This document shows, one piece after another, positions 4,892 through 5,674 of a DNA stretch of 5,674 bases (positions are counted from its first letter, which is position 1; each line of letters opens with the position of its first letter). The notes beneath the pieces were generated by a model. That model worked only from the letters and a program-made list of their open reading frames with translations, made no database searches and was not told where the DNA came from. The stretch is from Actinomycetota bacterium (lineage in GTDB: Bacteria; Actinomycetota; Thermoleophilia; Gaiellales; Gaiellaceae): the NCBI GenBank assembly GCA_005883365.1, contig VAXA01000209.1, forward strand, positions 1 through 5,674, written 5' to 3'. The translations under genes were made by a program, and so were the position numbers.

Positions 4892-5674
4892 ATGACCGCC
4901 GAGGTGAAGATCCGCGCAGCAGTGCTCGAGGAGTTCGGTCGTCCCCTCGAGGTCCAGGAGGTCGACCTGGCCGAGCCGAAGGCGGGCGAGGTTCTCGTGC
5001 GCCTCGTCGCCTGCGGCATCTGCCATACGGACCTGTACACGGCGTCCGGCGCCGACCCGTCCGGCTACGCGCCGACGGTGCTGGGGCATGAGGGCGCGGG
5101 TGTCGTCGAGCAGGTCGGCGAGGGCGTCGGCTCGCTCGTCCCGGGCGACCATGTGGTGACGCTCTTCTCGCCGCAGTGCCGGGAGTGCACGCACTGCCTG
5201 GATCCCCGCACCAACCTCTGCCTGGCGATCCGCGAGCAGCAGAATCAGGGTTTTCTGCCTGACGGGACGACGCGTCTGTCCCGCGCCGGCGAGCCGATCC
5301 GGCACTTCATGGGAACGTCTACGTTCGCTGAGTACACGGTCATGCCGGAGATCGCGCTCGCGAAGATCGCCCCCGAAGCTCCGCTCGACCGCGCGTGTGT
5401 CTTCGCCTGCGGTCTCTCGACGGGGCTGGGCGCCGCGCTGATCACTGCGCGGGTCGAGGCCGGCTCGACGTGCGTCGTCTTCGGTGCGGGCCTCGTCGGG
5501 CTCGGCGCCGTCATCGGCTGTCGGCTCAGCGGGGCAGAGCGGATCGTCTGCGTGGATCCGGCCGAGCACCGGCTCGAGCTCGCGCGCGCCCAGGGTGCCA
5601 CCGACACGCTCACCGGCGGGCCCGAGGCCGTCGAGCAGATCGTCGAGCTGACCGGCGGCTTCGGCGCGGACTAC
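4892..5674 (+). CDS. Class III zinc alcohol dehydrogenase (S-hydroxymethyl-thiol/formaldehyde dehydrogenase type), 3' end outside window
   Basis: The visible 261 residues follow class III ADH closely, including IREQQNQGFLPDGTTRLS and HFMGTSTFAEYTV. The family oxidises S-(hydroxymethyl)glutathione from formaldehyde with NAD+, and many members also reduce S-nitrosoglutathione. Catalytic zinc ligands are Cys44, His66/Glu67 and Cys173. Structural zinc ligands are Cys96, Cys99, Cys102 and Cys110. The Rossmann loop is Gly198-x-Gly200-x-x-Gly203, with Asp222 positioned to select NAD. Arg114, which contacts the thiol adduct in class III enzymes, is present, as is Asp55; the usual Glu57 is Ser57. The closely related GADP and TNLC segments make a zinc-free or quinone-reductase type unlikely. 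About 110 residues are missing at the C-terminus. The ATG at 4892 matches the family N-terminus (MTAEVKIRAAV) but lacks a Shine-Dalgarno sequence. GTG at 4904, preceded by a TATGAC box at 4891-4896, is an alternative leaderless start. Confidence 0.92.
   Translation, partial: MTAEVKIRAAVLEEFGRPLEVQEVDLAEPKAGEVLVRLVACGICHTDLYTASGADPSGYAPTVLGHEGAGVVEQVGEGVGSLVPGDHVVTLFSPQCRECTHCLDPRTNLCLAIREQQNQGFLPDGTTRLSRAGEPIRHFMGTSTFAEYTVMPEIALAKIAPEAPLDRACVFACGLSTGLGAALITARVEAGSTCVVFGAGLVGLGAVIGCRLSGAERIVCVDPAEHRLELARAQGATDTLTGGPEAVEQIVELTGGFGADY

Noticed and set aside
4853..5569. N-terminal extension of the DUF1360 protein
   Set aside because: It would run antisense through the conserved dehydrogenase gene and has no resemblance to DUF1360 N-termini.
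5245..5613. Minus-strand frame opposite the dehydrogenase
   Set aside because: It lies wholly antisense to conserved class III dehydrogenase motifs and has Ser/Arg/Pro-rich shadow composition.

Overview
This window is high-GC bacterial DNA, and I read it as chromosomal sequence from an actinomycete. Four things point that way: strong G/C at third codon positions, frequent GTG starts, 4-base stop/start overlaps, and a ribosomal protein S1 gene followed directly by dephospho-CoA kinase, as in mycobacteria. My guess is a deep-branching Thermoleophilia/Gaiellales-type lineage. That rests on the gene order and on the style of the CoaE and transglycosylase proteins, and it is inference.

Left part (1-1746). 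The 3' end of a cupin-domain gene runs in on the + strand and stops at 306. Facing it is a minus-strand cluster, read right to left from 1746. It starts with an unrecognised 142-residue protein. A sulfotransferase follows, its GTG start overlapping the previous stop by 4 bases. After a 53-base gap comes a 50-residue putative single-pass membrane protein. The cupin stop and the small-gene stop both lie in one short inverted repeat.

Middle (1747-4379). A 64-base divergent control region separates the minus-strand cluster from a tight + strand operon. That operon is rpsA (four S1 domains and a long acidic Ala/Glu/Pro tail), coaE (GTG start 2 bases after the rpsA stop), and a small membrane-anchored lytic transglycosylase that probably overlaps the coaE stop. 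The genes flanking the control region on each side lack a Shine-Dalgarno sequence and have a -10-like hexamer close to the start codon, so leaderless or near-leaderless transcripts are likely.

Right part (4373-5674). A DUF1360-type membrane protein on the minus strand converges on the transglycosylase, and the two coding ends overlap by 7 bases. Only 39 bases separate its chosen start from a divergent class III alcohol dehydrogenase (formaldehyde/thiol-adduct dehydrogenase type), which runs off the right edge.

The content is mostly housekeeping: translation, coenzyme A synthesis, wall turnover and aldehyde detoxification. I see no tRNA or rRNA gene, CRISPR array, insertion sequence, phage gene or defence system. 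The least explained part is the minus-strand cluster of orphan protein, sulfotransferase and tiny membrane protein. No gene-free stretch exceeds 300 bases; the gaps are 307-320, 474-526, 1747-1810 and 4853-4891.
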